Below are positions 55,083 through 64,000 of a stretch of DNA of 64,000 nucleotides, in pieces. The first letter of the stretch is position 1, and each line of letters opens with the position of its first letter. The DNA comes from Actinernus sp. WN-2022 (lineage: Eukaryota > Cnidaria > Anthozoa > Actiniaria > Actinernidae). Below the pieces are notes generated by a model. It saw nothing but the letters and a program-made list of their open reading frames with translations, searched no databases and had not been told where the DNA came from. Where the stretch lies: contig JAOWCC010000936.1 of the NCBI GenBank assembly GCA_030867875.1, forward strand, positions 12,222,095-12,286,094, given 5' to 3'. Made by a program: the position numbers and the translations under genes.

Positions 55083-55209
55083 GATGTAAACAACTCGTGG
55101 CAGTCTTAAGCACGCGAACCGATTCGCGCCAGTTATTCGTATTTGTAATCTGATGCACTCATGGTTTGCCGTATGTCGTACACGTGCGACCCTGACAGGA
55201 GCCTAGTTA

Positions 55210-55993
55210 GGGACGGACCATTTGAAAATTTATGGAGGGGAGGGAGGGGGGGGGGGGGGTACCGCAAATCCCCCCAAAAAATCGAGCAAGCCGAATTTGC
55301 ACTGAAAAAAGAGCGAACGAGCCAAAATCACCCCCAAAAAAATCGAGCAAGGGTGAAACTTTGTTCAATAGCTGAAACAGTTCAGCCAATGTTTAGTCTC
55401 CAGAACACAGGAAACCAGTGTTTTAGAGAGCAGTAACATCTCAATCTTTAAAAATTTAAAGACATTCTGCTTTTTCAGTTCCATACGCAGGACGGTATAT
55501 TATCTAAGCTCATAATCAAAGGCACATTCCCATAGGACAGATAATGCATTCGTGTACAAGAGATTAGTGATATATGCCAATGTTGAGCACGTTTTCATTT
55601 TTTTAAATTTTATTTGAGACTACGGAACAATGCAATATGATGCACTACAATACAATATGATGCACGAATTAACAGTACAATTTTAAGTATCCAACTGGGA
55701 AGGAGTGTGAGGTAGAGATTTCAAGAAGAATACATGTATATATATATATATGTTTTCTACTAAACAAAGGTAATGTACATGGAAAATACCATAAATCTAG
55801 AAATATTAAAATTGTGTAAAATGTTCTTAATGTAAAACCAAAATGCTGAATGCCTTAAAAAAAATTGTACAAGGTCCGATGCCATAAAAAGTATTTCTTG
55901 CAGCAATAGGAGTCCTAAAATTTTTTTCTAGCAAACAAAAAAAAGCAGGGTACCCCCCCCCCCCCCCCCATCAATTTTCAAATGATCCCTCCC
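55210..55993. mobile_element. 784 bp MITE with TTA target duplication (Harbinger-like) and G-run ends
   Basis: The left end reads GGGACGGACCATTTGAAAAT then TTATGG and a long G run. The right end is the approximate reverse complement (C run, ATCAATTTTCAAATGATCCC). TTA borders both ends (55207-55209 and 55994-55996), the preference of PIF/Harbinger elements. It interrupts the dispersed repeat copy that continues at 55994. Confidence 0.75.
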
Positions 55994-57330
55994 TTAACTC
56001 TTTCTGGTCCGAGCCTATAAATGTCCAGTCCCATGAGACTGATATGAGAAAAAAAAATGTGAAGGCATATGTGAATGGCTTCAAAGTCACAGCTATAACA
56101 GGGATCGCTTGAATCTTTCAATATGGAGAAAAGCTCATTTGTTTTGGCAATCGTTTTTGTTTCTTCGATTTTCACGAATTCAGTTTAAGGAGCTGAAAAT
56201 CCGTATCAAGCTAAACGACCCCTTGACCGGCTAAATACCAGACATACTTCGTTCCTTATACGGGAAGGATCTTTCAGCTGGCTCGGGATCACGTTTCGTC
56301 TTATTGTCCCACGTGTTTGCATGATTGTGTGTGGTTAATTGATAGCTTCTCATAATTAACACATCTGTCAGTAATAATATTCTTTACACTCGCAAAGAGA
56401 TCAATTTGAACTTTCTGATCTTATATTTCATGTATTTGCTATATTTTACAAAGAGAGGATCTTGGTAAGATCTGTCAACGCTTGTTTGCTAATCCGATTT
56501 GTCGCCGGTTGAGCGCACTTGGTATTTAGCATCTTTAAGCTCGATACGGGCTCAAAACATCCTTTCCATTCGCACTGGAAATCAAGAGCAAACACAAAAT
56601 CAACAATCAGTCGTTACAGTACCTTCTTTAATCTTTCCGACTAACAGGTGTGTTTGCACAAAACACACTAAGCGACTGTGAACCGCGCTATTCTTGTCAC
56701 TGCATTTCTCTCTACCACGTTTTCCTGTACCCACCTCCAATTGCATGCTGGGTAATGGACAAAAATTCCACAAGGGGTCCCCCCTATGGGACTCCTGTAG
56801 GATTTTTTATAAGTCGTTTACCCCTACGACCAAGAGCGGTGATTTGGACTCAAGCCGTTGCTTTAAAGTGACAAAAACACATCCTAATAGGTTGAGCAGG
56901 GGTAAAAGACTGCCAACTGCAGGATTTCAAGGATTTCATTGAATAATTTGTTCCTGTCTGAAAGCACAAACACTACAGAAAAAAACTGTGAAATCCCCTC
57001 ACAAAGCCTACTGGAAGCAAACCAAGTACTTTTGAGCCGTAATCAGTCTTAATGATGACCTCTAGCTCTCTGACAGTGGCATTTTTCTCCAAAATTAGAG
57101 CACATTTCATTGGAAACCCTACAAAAGTAGCGATACCTACCGTCGACGAGTACGTAGAATTCTCCCGAATGGCATTGTGGGGAACGTTTGAGCCCTTGGC
57201 TTAAGAAGTCAGCAGTATTTAACTAACCCGGGCTAGCCAAACTTGAACTGAGGGAGGAGGGTTGGGTTCGCACTCAGGATTTCCCCAATTGAGTTCACAC
57301 CTGATCAAACCCGAAAGAGTTAACACCACC
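55994..57330 (-). repeat. Dispersed repeat, copy 2 (inverted relative to 19600-20650)
   Basis: It carries the same blocks as 19600-20650 in reverse order and orientation, for example CATTTCTCTCTACCACGTTT, TGCATGCTGGGTAATGGACA, GTAGAATTCTCCCGAATGGC and CTAGCCAAACTTGAACTGAG. Extra sequence of several hundred bp (about 56200-56690) lies between the two blocks that match 20160-20640. No intact gene. Confidence 0.75.
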
Positions 57331-57821
57331 CTACCCATGTTATGTGACCTCTTCTGTTTTCACTCAAACTCATTTTACAGGATGTTAGCATCCAACTTAG
57401 TTGAATAATGTCAATTGCATGTAAAATGACCTTATTTTTTTGAAAGCAGAATTATTTACAGGTTATCTATGGTTGGAAAGCAAATATCCTAATTATGGAC
57501 AAGAAGAAGGTGTGGCTGATCACATGATTGAACTTATTAGCACCATGACTCCCAAAAATAAAGTCACAGCAACTGGAAGATATATATACTGTGCTTAACA
57601 CAAATCTTTGCAATGAACTTGAATTGGTTTGTCCATTTCTATGCAAGCCAGCGAGGACCCTGGACCCAAAACGACATCCAAAGTGGACAATGCGTTGTCC
57701 ATTTCTATGCAAGCCAGCCTGAACCCTGGACCGAAACGGGCTATATCCAGAGCTGGCTATATAGACAAACAACACACAGCTATATCCAGAGTTGGCGATA
57801 TAGGCGCGACAATACAACTAT

Positions 57822-58785
57822 GCCAAGAGCAACAGCACTGTCGCAACAGCAAATGCAGGAAATACGTGCGGCTAGAGGGGTGCACTGAATCCGACGTATA
57901 GCCAAAAATATACAACGTTTGGGAGGCTCGCATTCGAGGAATATGGGCGGACACGCCGCCCGAGCGAATCGAACAGCTGGAAGTGGAGAACGCCAAATTG
58001 CGTGTCGAAGCAGCGGAAATCTCCGTGGTGACACGTCCGGCGACCAAACCGCGGCAAGATTTGCTGCAACGCATTCGAGAACTGGAAGCACAAAGCCAAC
58101 TGGAAGGTCGAAGAGCAAAATAATGCATACGAGATTTTGAAGACGCCGTACTTAGAGCAGAGCAGGAGGCTAGGAAGTGGACACAAGAACACCATAGGTT
58201 GGCTCTGGAAAACAACAAACTGCGGCAGAGAGTCGACGGTGCAGAAGCAAAGCAGAGAGCAGACCGGCGGAACAAAAAATGCGTGCATTGGTCCTGGAAG
58301 TCAACGAAGTACTCCAGGAGCGGCAGGACCGCATTCGAGACCTGGAGGCCGAGAACACCAAACTGCGAGAAGATCTTGCAGAAGCCCAAAGCGCGCGCCT
58401 CGTGCTCGAAGAAGAAAAAGCCCAGTGCTCGAAGGAAAAAAGGGCGCCAAGCGCCGCTAGACGAGTGCGGCCACAACACTTTTTGCTGGGCATACGGTGG
58501 TTGGAACATGTCCAAACAACCAATTGGAGAAAGGTAAACGTAGGGTATTTGGGAAACACGTTTCTACTACAACCGACCAACATGGCACAGAAGTACGCAT
58601 CCGCGAAAGACATGGGCCTTCGCTCCGTTGGCGAGCGCACGTCCTTCTGCAGAACTTCTTCGAGGGCAACCTCGCTTCCGACATCGCAGAAGTGGACTAC
58701 CTCCCGGTTGGCCGCAGCAACGAACTCCGAACCGAGTTGCAGCCAGTCTCCGCCGTCTTCGTCGACGACATCTACCTCTAGAGCC
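57822..58785 (+). pseudogene. Broken left-arm copy of the HTH/coiled-coil protein
   Basis: It starts MPRATALSQQQMQEIRAARG at 57822 and then hits TGA where the right-arm copy has a glycine codon (near 57886). Frameshifts follow within the first 100 bp and near 58120. The coiled-coil part resumes in the frame starting 58279 (MRALVLEVNEVLQERQDRIR). Later parts match the right-arm protein up to the VDDIYL region at about 58780. Some stretches keep an alternative frame more faithfully than the right arm, for example near 58400, where the right arm lacks two bases. Confidence 0.75.
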
Positions 58786-59113
58786 TGCCCTCCGACACCC
58801 AGGTGTCTCGCACTCGCGCCGGCGGCCGGGGCACTGGCGAAAGCTTTCCTCGCCAACATCCGCGCGCATGCGGCGTCCGTCGGACTCCCAGCAGCTTTGC
58901 ATGTGCGCATCGTTGTGATCTGCCCCTACGAAGGGCGTGGCGACTCTTTGTACCGCGGTACTGGCCTGGGGATCCTAGGCCAATACCCCCACGTCTTTGA
59001 TGTCTACCGGGGGAAAACCCCAACAGCCCAACACCAGCCGCCATCGTGGTGGCAAAACTCGGTGTCGCCGACATCCAGCTGGAAGAACTCTTCTGCCCAA
59101 GTTCATGGAGGAC

Positions 59114-60163
59114 CTACGTCTGGACGGCGTGGGCTTGTACGCTTTGGATGCCACGCAGGCCCCAGAGCAGGCCCCAGAGGTAGATGTCGTCGTCGAAGAC
59201 GTCGGAGACTAGCTGCAACTCGGTGCGTAGTTCGTTGCTGCGGCCAGCCGGGAGGTAGTCCACTTCTGCGATGTCGGAAGCGAGGTTGCCCTCGAAGACG
59301 TTCTGCAGCAGGACGTGGCGGTCCGTGCGCTCGCCAACGGAGCGAAGGCCCATGTCTTTCGCGAATGCGTACTTCTGTGCCATGTTGATCTGTTGTAGTA
59401 GAAACGTGTGTTCCCAATACCCTACGTAACCCTTTTTCCAATTGTTTGGACATGTTCGGACATGTTGTTTGGACATGTTCCAACCACCGTATGCCCGGCA
59501 AAAAGTGTTGTGGCCGCACTCGTCTAGCGGCGTTTGGCGCCCTTTTTTTTCTTCGAGCACTGGGCTTTTTCTTCTTCGAGCATGAGGCGCGCTTTGGGCT
59601 TCTGCAAGGTCTTCTCGCAGTTTGGTGTTCTCGGCCTCCAGCTCCCGAATGCGGTCCTGCCGCTCCTGGAGTACTTCTTTGCCTTCCAGGGCCAGTGCAC
59701 GCATTTCCTGTTCCGCGCGGTCTGCTCTCTGGTTTGCTTCTGCACCGTCGACTCTCTGCCGCAGTTTGTTGTTTTCCAGAGACAACCTATGGTGTACTTG
59801 TGTCCACTTCCGAGCCTTCTGCTCTGCTCTACATACGGCGTCTTCGAAATCCTGGATGCGTTCTTTTGCTCTTCGACCTTCCAGTTGGCTTTGTGCTTCC
59901 AGTTCTCGAAAGCGTTGCAGCAAATCTTGCCGCGGTTTGGTCGCCGGACCTGTCGCCAGGGGGGCTTCCGCTGCTTCGACACGCAATTTAGCGTTTTCCA
60001 CTTCGAGCTGTGCGATTCGCTCGAGGGGCGTGTCCGCCCATATTCTTCGAATGCTAGCCTCCCCAACGTTGTATTTTTTGGCTATACGTCGGATTCCGTG
60101 CACCCCTCTAGCCGCACGTATTTCCTGCACTTGCTGTTGTGACAGTTCTGTTGCTCTTGGCAT
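59114..60163 (-). CDS. Unrecognised helix-turn-helix / coiled-coil protein (349 residues)
   Basis: The frame starts MPRATELSQQQVQEIRAARG at 60163. Residues about 7-47 look like a resolvase/transposase-type helix-turn-helix (HGIRRIAKKYNVGEASIRRI). Residues about 52-200 are a long heptad coiled coil (LEVENAKLRVEAAE, RELEAQSQLEGRR, LEAENTKLREDLAEAQS). After about residue 205 the protein is basic and then has a distinct C-terminal part (QKYAFAKDMGLRSVGERT, HVLLQNVFEGNLASDIAEVD). The two-base loss relative to the left arm near 59595 suggests that the segment around residues 190-240 is read in a shifted frame. No nuclease or DDE residues were recognised. DNA binding and self-association are inferred. 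It could be the mobility or regulatory protein of the inverted-repeat element. Confidence 0.5.
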   Translation of the reverse strand: MPRATELSQQQVQEIRAARGVHGIRRIAKKYNVGEASIRRIWADTPLERIAQLEVENAKLRVEAAEAPLATGPATKPRQDLLQRFRELEAQSQLEGRRAKERIQDFEDAVCRAEQKARKWTQVHHRLSLENNKLRQRVDGAEANQRADRAEQEMRALALEGKEVLQERQDRIRELEAENTKLREDLAEAQSAPHARRRKSPVLEEKKGRQTPLDECGHNTFCRAYGGWNMSKQHVRTCPNNWKKGYVGYWEHTFLLQQINMAQKYAFAKDMGLRSVGERTDRHVLLQNVFEGNLASDIAEVDYLPAGRSNELRTELQLVSDVFDDDIYLWGLLWGLRGIQSVQAHAVQT

Positions 60164-60420
60164 AGTTGTATTGTCACGCCTATATAGCCAACTCTGGATA
60201 TAGCTGTGTGTTGTTTGTCTATATAGCCAGCTCTGGATATAGCCCGTTTCGGTCCATGCCAGGGTTCAGGCTGGCTTGCATAGAAATGGACAACGCGTTG
60301 TCCACTTTGGATGTCGTTTTGGGTCCAGGGTCCTCGCTGGCTTGCATAGAAATGGACAACGCTTTATCCACGTTGGATGTCGTTGTGGATATATCCAGCT
60401 CTGGATATAGTCGTCTATCT

Positions 60421-60969
60421 ACCTTAATATAGGAAATTAACGAAGCCCTATATTAACGCGACAAAAATTAACACGGCATAAAATTAACGCGAATTTCTGA
60501 AAAGTTACATTTACGTGCATTAAATTAACGCGATTTTCCGTCCGATATATTTTTACGTGCATTTAATTAACGTGAATTTGATGTCTTAGGTATAATAAGC
60601 TATAGCAAACTGCGCATTTTACAAGACATAACAACAACTTCCAACATAACTCAAAGTTTAATATCAATCACATTTGATTATATGTATCTTAAGCAAGCAA
60701 GAAGTGAGCTACCCTGTGGGAGAGGACGATCACTACATCAACGAATCAAAATACATTTTAAAGTCCCTGTTACTTGAAGAGGTGTCAAGTGAGTCTGAAA
60801 GTGAAGCCGACTATTATGATTTGGCATGAAATAAAGGTGTCTTCAAATAACGATGCTGTAAATTAGTTGTATTTTAATTAACGATGCTATAAATTAAGAG
60901 GCATTTAATGAACGCGAATTTTTGAAATTCGCGTTAATAACATGCTTCGTTAATTTCCTATATTAAGGT
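60421..60969. mobile_element. 549 bp TIR element with 26 bp inverted ends
   Basis: It starts ACCTTAATATAGGAAATTAA (then CGAAGC) and ends with the exact reverse complement. Internally AATTAACGCGAATTT-type blocks are repeated several times on both strands. Reading on + near 60700-60829 gives a short acidic stretch with LLLEEVSSESESEADYYDLA before a stop, which may be a trace of a transposase N-terminus. Flanks show no clear target duplication. It directly follows the GC-rich structure. Confidence 0.85.
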
Positions 60970-60974
60970 ATATA

Positions 60975-61670
60975 GTATTGCAGGCGGCACAAAAAATGCT
61001 CTCCTATTGGTGTGCCAGGCGTCGTGGCAGCTACCAGAGCCAGGTAGTCGGAAGTGGTAGTTGAAACTCGAGGTAAACTAATTTTAATGAGCAATTCTGT
61101 TTCTACCCCGTGGTCCGTTTGCTGTTGGTTGGCAATTCTGTTTCTACAATTTGGGTCCGACGTACAACTTAGTCTAAACACATCTCGAAAATCTACGTGG
61201 GAGACTCGCCAGCACCCGGCGAGAGATTCTAAAGGCCCCTGGGGAAATGGGGTGCTTAGAGGTTCGGTGGATGCTGGTGGTTGATCCTAGGGGGTCCCTG
61301 GGAAAGGGGGCTGGTAGACTCGCCGAGTGCTTTCGGGCTATCCTAATGGCCCTGTGCCAGAACCCGCATATTATATACTACTCCTTATGTTTAAATGTAG
61401 CACTGAAGTTTCTTCCAACCGTCATAACTTTTCATCCTGTCACTCTTAATATCTATTTAATGCTAAGATATGAATTCTCTTTTAGGAAAATTGTTGTTGT
61501 AGAGCCGACCTAGAGAATATGGAGAAGACAAAACTGAACCGGCAACCTGTTATTAAAATGCTTTAAAAGCATTCACACCGCAGTGTATTTCAAATATTCA
61601 AACTCCGCAGATGTGATGAGTCAAGTTTCAAGGTCACGGGAGCAGCAAAAACAGACCGACCAGTTTGTAA
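60975..61670. other. Intronic sequence, nothing identified
   Basis: A G-rich patch with CTCGCC(A/G)..GGG blocks lies at 61200-61330. The frames 61054-61284 and 61247-61513 lack recognisable domains. Confidence 0.4.
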
Positions 61671-61677
61671 AATTTGA

Positions 61678-61975
61678 TAACCAGATCAGTGTAGAAAGTC
61701 TTTGCAAATTTCGAAAGCATTTTGAGCCTTGTTAAGTTCAGAGTTTAATGTATAGCCCTCAGTTTTTAACCAGATTAGTGGAAAAAGTATTCGGAAATTT
61801 CCAATGTATTTCGAGCCTTGTTCAGTTCAGAGTTTAACGTAGCACTCAGTTTTTAACCAGATCAGTGTAAAAAGTCTTTAGAATCGAAATTTCCAATGCA
61901 TTTTGAGCCTTGTTCAGGTCAAAGTTTAATGTAGCGCTAAGTTTTTAACCAGATCAGTGGAAAATGAAAATGTGT
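61678..61975. repeat. Tandem repeat, about 95-100 bp unit, three copies
   Basis: Units contain AACCAGAT(C/T)AGTG..AAA, a TCGAAA.TTTCCAATGCATTT block, GAGCCTTGTTCAGTTCAGAG and TTTAATGTAGC.CTCAGTTTT. Starts lie near 61680, 61770 and 61857, with a partial fourth at 61950. Confidence 0.85.
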
Positions 61976-62280
61976 ATATGTAAAGGTTTGTGCCAGTGTC
62001 CATAGTGTCAATAATGTATTATAGAAAGTATGCCAGTTTGAATAAAATATCATAATTATTATAACTTTGTCGTTTTGGTAATAATCATATATGATAGGTT
62101 GTCAGCGCACCACGTTTGAATAAAATGGCAATATTGATAAATGCAATTCCAATTTTTTACCAAATCTCGCCTACTTCAGAATATCTGACTTTAAACAATT
62201 ACGTGTTATTTGTTTGTGTGTTGTTCCTGAAGATCAAACTAGGAAACCATTTAAACTAACTAACTTATATTATTTTTCAG

Positions 62281-62425
62281 ACCTTCGTTGGCAACAGAGA
62301 CTACGCCACGATTAATAAGAATACGTTTGCTATCCCTACAACAGCCAGATTTGTCCGTTTCAAACCAACAGCTTCCCATGGCTACAAAACAATGCGCGTT
62401 GAAGTCTATGGTGTGAAACGTAAAG
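62281..62425 (+). CDS. Exon 3 of the F5/8C (discoidin) domain gene
   Basis: The acceptor TATTTTTCAG precedes 62281 and the donor AAAG|GTTAGT follows 62425. The exon begins in phase 0 and ends in phase 1. It supplies the end of the domain: TFVGNRDYATINKNTFAIPT, ARFVRFKPTASHGYKTMRVE and VYGV. Joined to exon 2 it gives ..GGSDK-TFVGN.., the usual K-(V/T)F-x-GN strand. The usual closing Cys (EL-x-GC) is replaced by Val in VYGV, which would remove the common terminal disulphide unless another Cys follows. The phase 1 donor shows that the gene continues downstream of the window. Confidence 0.9.
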
Positions 62426-62429
62426 GTTA

Positions 62430-64000
62430 GTAACTTTAAAAAACATAGTTTTTTAACCACGAAACAGACGATAGGACCTAATTCCTAATTACCCTACAGT
62501 TAAATAACATTTTTTTTAAATCCAATTCCATCAAAACCGTATATACATGAGCATCTTTAGGCCGGGCTTTTTATTTACTAAGGGAAATTCAAATAGGCTA
62601 CGTGTTTCCCGCATTAATGGTTATGGCATATTTTAACGCGTGTTATCATAGCCTTTCTTTCCAATGTTCACGTCACCGATTGCATCTTAATTAACCCTTT
62701 CATCTTGCATCTTGTACCTCGACGTGATTCTTATCTTCAAAGCTCTTTTCGTTTGTATTAGTTTCATTTCACCTTGACGGAATTTTATAATATATAATAA
62801 TGACAGTTTTCCTATGACCTATACAAATAATACACTTTCGAGGTATTGAAAAGTTTCCGAGTCTGCATTATTTAAAGGTTACAGACTGGCGAGTAGTAAG
62901 AGAACGCTTACACTGTACGAGGCATGAATGAAAAGAAAACGAAGGCCAAATGCAGTATGAAGAAATGTCGAGTTCATCGTACAGTTAGCAATAGACTTGC
63001 CAAACAACTAACCGAAGCGGGAAAAAAATGACTTTGAGAAAGTCTAAGTTAGCAAGTGCATATATTTGTAAACCTACACAAGTCTGTAACCCTTTTAATA
63101 CTCAAACTGAGCACACAGCAGTGCGTTTCAATCGAAGTTAGTTGTTTATAACAAACAAACAAAATCAAAGATTCGGTGTAAAGATGAGAGTTTTTGGTAA
63201 ACTGTTCCACAAAAAAATGACATTTCATCAGGACCATTGAATAAAGAAACAATACATTATCTAACTAAAGTAGAGCCAACAATAGCTTAACTCATTGAAA
63301 GTCTACTTTCGTTTCAAATGTTATTTCATTTGGCGAGGACTAAACTGATTCCAGCGGTTTTGTAATTGAATTACTTAAAGGGACTATGTCAGCTGGTACT
63401 CATGGGCATTACGCTCATATCGGAAATGCTGAACCAATTAAAGTCTCACAACGATTCAATTTTTCGAATTTTGCAAACAAACATACATTTGGATTGTATA
63501 TTGAACATAGTTATTTTATTAAATTAACCTAGTTCAGAAACCAATTTCATTTAAAGGAGCTATGTTACGGTTAGGTACACACCTTTATGTTCCAGGCCTG
63601 AACAATATTATTATTTTCAGTAGTTTCATATAAACTGACTATCCTAGCATTTGTGTGGGATGAATGAAATCAAAGTAATTGTGCAAAAATGATTAACAAA
63701 CTGTTCGTAGATCGAGTCTTCAAGGCAAATATTGTTCTATACCTTTCAATCAAGTGCAAAAATTAAGGAAGGGATTTTAACTGTTTGATGCCAATTAACA
63801 GCCAGCAATCAAACACAGTGCCTTTATGATTGACATATTATGATGACAAATTTTGTATTGGGGAATCTTTGGTAAAGACAATTAATGCTTTTTTTATGTT
63901 TGTACTGTGGCAAGTTCAGCTTAGGGTTTCTGCTTTCGATTGTTTGCTTTGGCCCTCGATTGGCTCGATTCCTTTTTTCTCTGGTTTCCACTTAAACACG
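62430..64000. other. Third intron (incomplete), no gene recognised
   Basis: AT-rich sequence. Two related stretches near 63380 (AAAGGGACTATGTCAGCTGG) and 63555 (AAAGGAGCTATGTTACGGTT) suggest an old local repeat. The next exon is not in the window. Confidence 0.5.

Larger units (their letters stand above)
57629..60418. mobile_element. GC-rich inverted-repeat structure (about 2.8 kb) encoding an HTH/coiled-coil protein in each arm
   Basis: The left arm (about 57629-58790) and right arm (about 59150-60345) are inverted copies. The centre of about 360 bp is unique. The outer ends hold repeated blocks: TCCATTTCTATGCAAGCCAG with a CCTGGACC part, and ATATCCAGAGCTGGCTATAT. The DNA is visibly more GC-rich than the flanks. 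Each arm encodes a version of the same protein: intact in the right arm on the minus strand, broken in the left on the +. A MITE abuts the right end, so a target duplication could not be tested. I do not know this family. Confidence 0.8.

Noticed and set aside
57629..57901. NPGP and DPGP motifs in a short frame, resembling 2A
   Set aside because: The residues before NPGP (QASL) do not fit the D-(V/I)-E-x pattern, and the motif arises from a repeated DNA block at the ends of the inverted-repeat element.
57757..58515. 252-residue minus-strand frame, and similar frames 58170-58910, 59103-59519 and 59534-60203
   Set aside because: They are antisense or shifted shadows of the HTH/coiled-coil gene copies in GC-rich DNA; the heptad pattern is only seen in the chosen frames.

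Overview
The window looks like AT-rich nuclear DNA from a marine invertebrate animal. An anthozoan cnidarian (coral or sea anemone) is my best guess, from the repeat mix: CR1/L2-like and Penelope-like retroelements, TTAA-type, Harbinger-type and MULE-like transposons, and short foldback elements. I see no bacterial operon, CRISPR array or rRNA gene. Most long reading frames here are transposon pieces or artefacts of tandem repeats.

The only convincing host gene is on the + strand and spans most of the window. It encodes a secreted or cell-surface protein with an F5/8C (discoidin) domain. Two exons are clear: 38610-38926 carries the first two thirds of the domain and 62281-62425 its C-terminal third. 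They join in phase 0 across a 23.35 kb intron, and the pair is bounded by phase 1 junctions. A likely first exon at 13190-13283 has a TATA box just upstream, a signal-peptide-like end and a phase 1 donor that fits exon 2. The gene continues past the right edge. Everything else after about 13.3 kb is intron filled with mobile DNA.

Layout. 1-8.5 kb: old tandem repeats, a 408 bp foldback element and two nested inverted-repeat elements. 8.58-12.13 kb: an intact CR1/L2-like retrotransposon with endonuclease, reverse transcriptase and a 2A-like motif after a hydrophobic leader. 13-20 kb: proposed promoter and exon 1, then a seven-copy minisatellite. 19.6-26.2 kb: a dispersed repeat, a rearranged Penelope-like relic, hammerhead-like motifs and two copies of a roughly 1.2 kb repeat, one adjoining a TTAA MITE. 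27.5-32.4 kb: a 378 bp element containing telomere-like repeats, retroelement relics and a 1038 bp TIR element carrying a zinc-binding ORF. 32.9-37.1 kb: a TTAA-flanked 4194 bp element inserted in a retroelement relic. 37.4-38.9 kb: another TTAA MITE, a foldback and exon 2. 40-47.4 kb: a degenerate CR1-like element, a gag-like gene bounded by direct repeats, and a PHD-finger relic. 47.6-54.5 kb: satellites and simple repeats. 54.7-57.3 kb: Harbinger-like remains. 57.6-60.4 kb: a GC-rich inverted-repeat structure encoding an unfamiliar helix-turn-helix/coiled-coil protein. 60.4-64 kb: a 549 bp TIR element, a short tandem repeat and exon 3.

The nesting gives relative ages. TTAA, MULE-like and Harbinger-like elements sit inside older repeats, and uninterrupted or second copies of the same repeats elsewhere in the window confirm several insertions. 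All calls come from reading the sequence; no database search was run.
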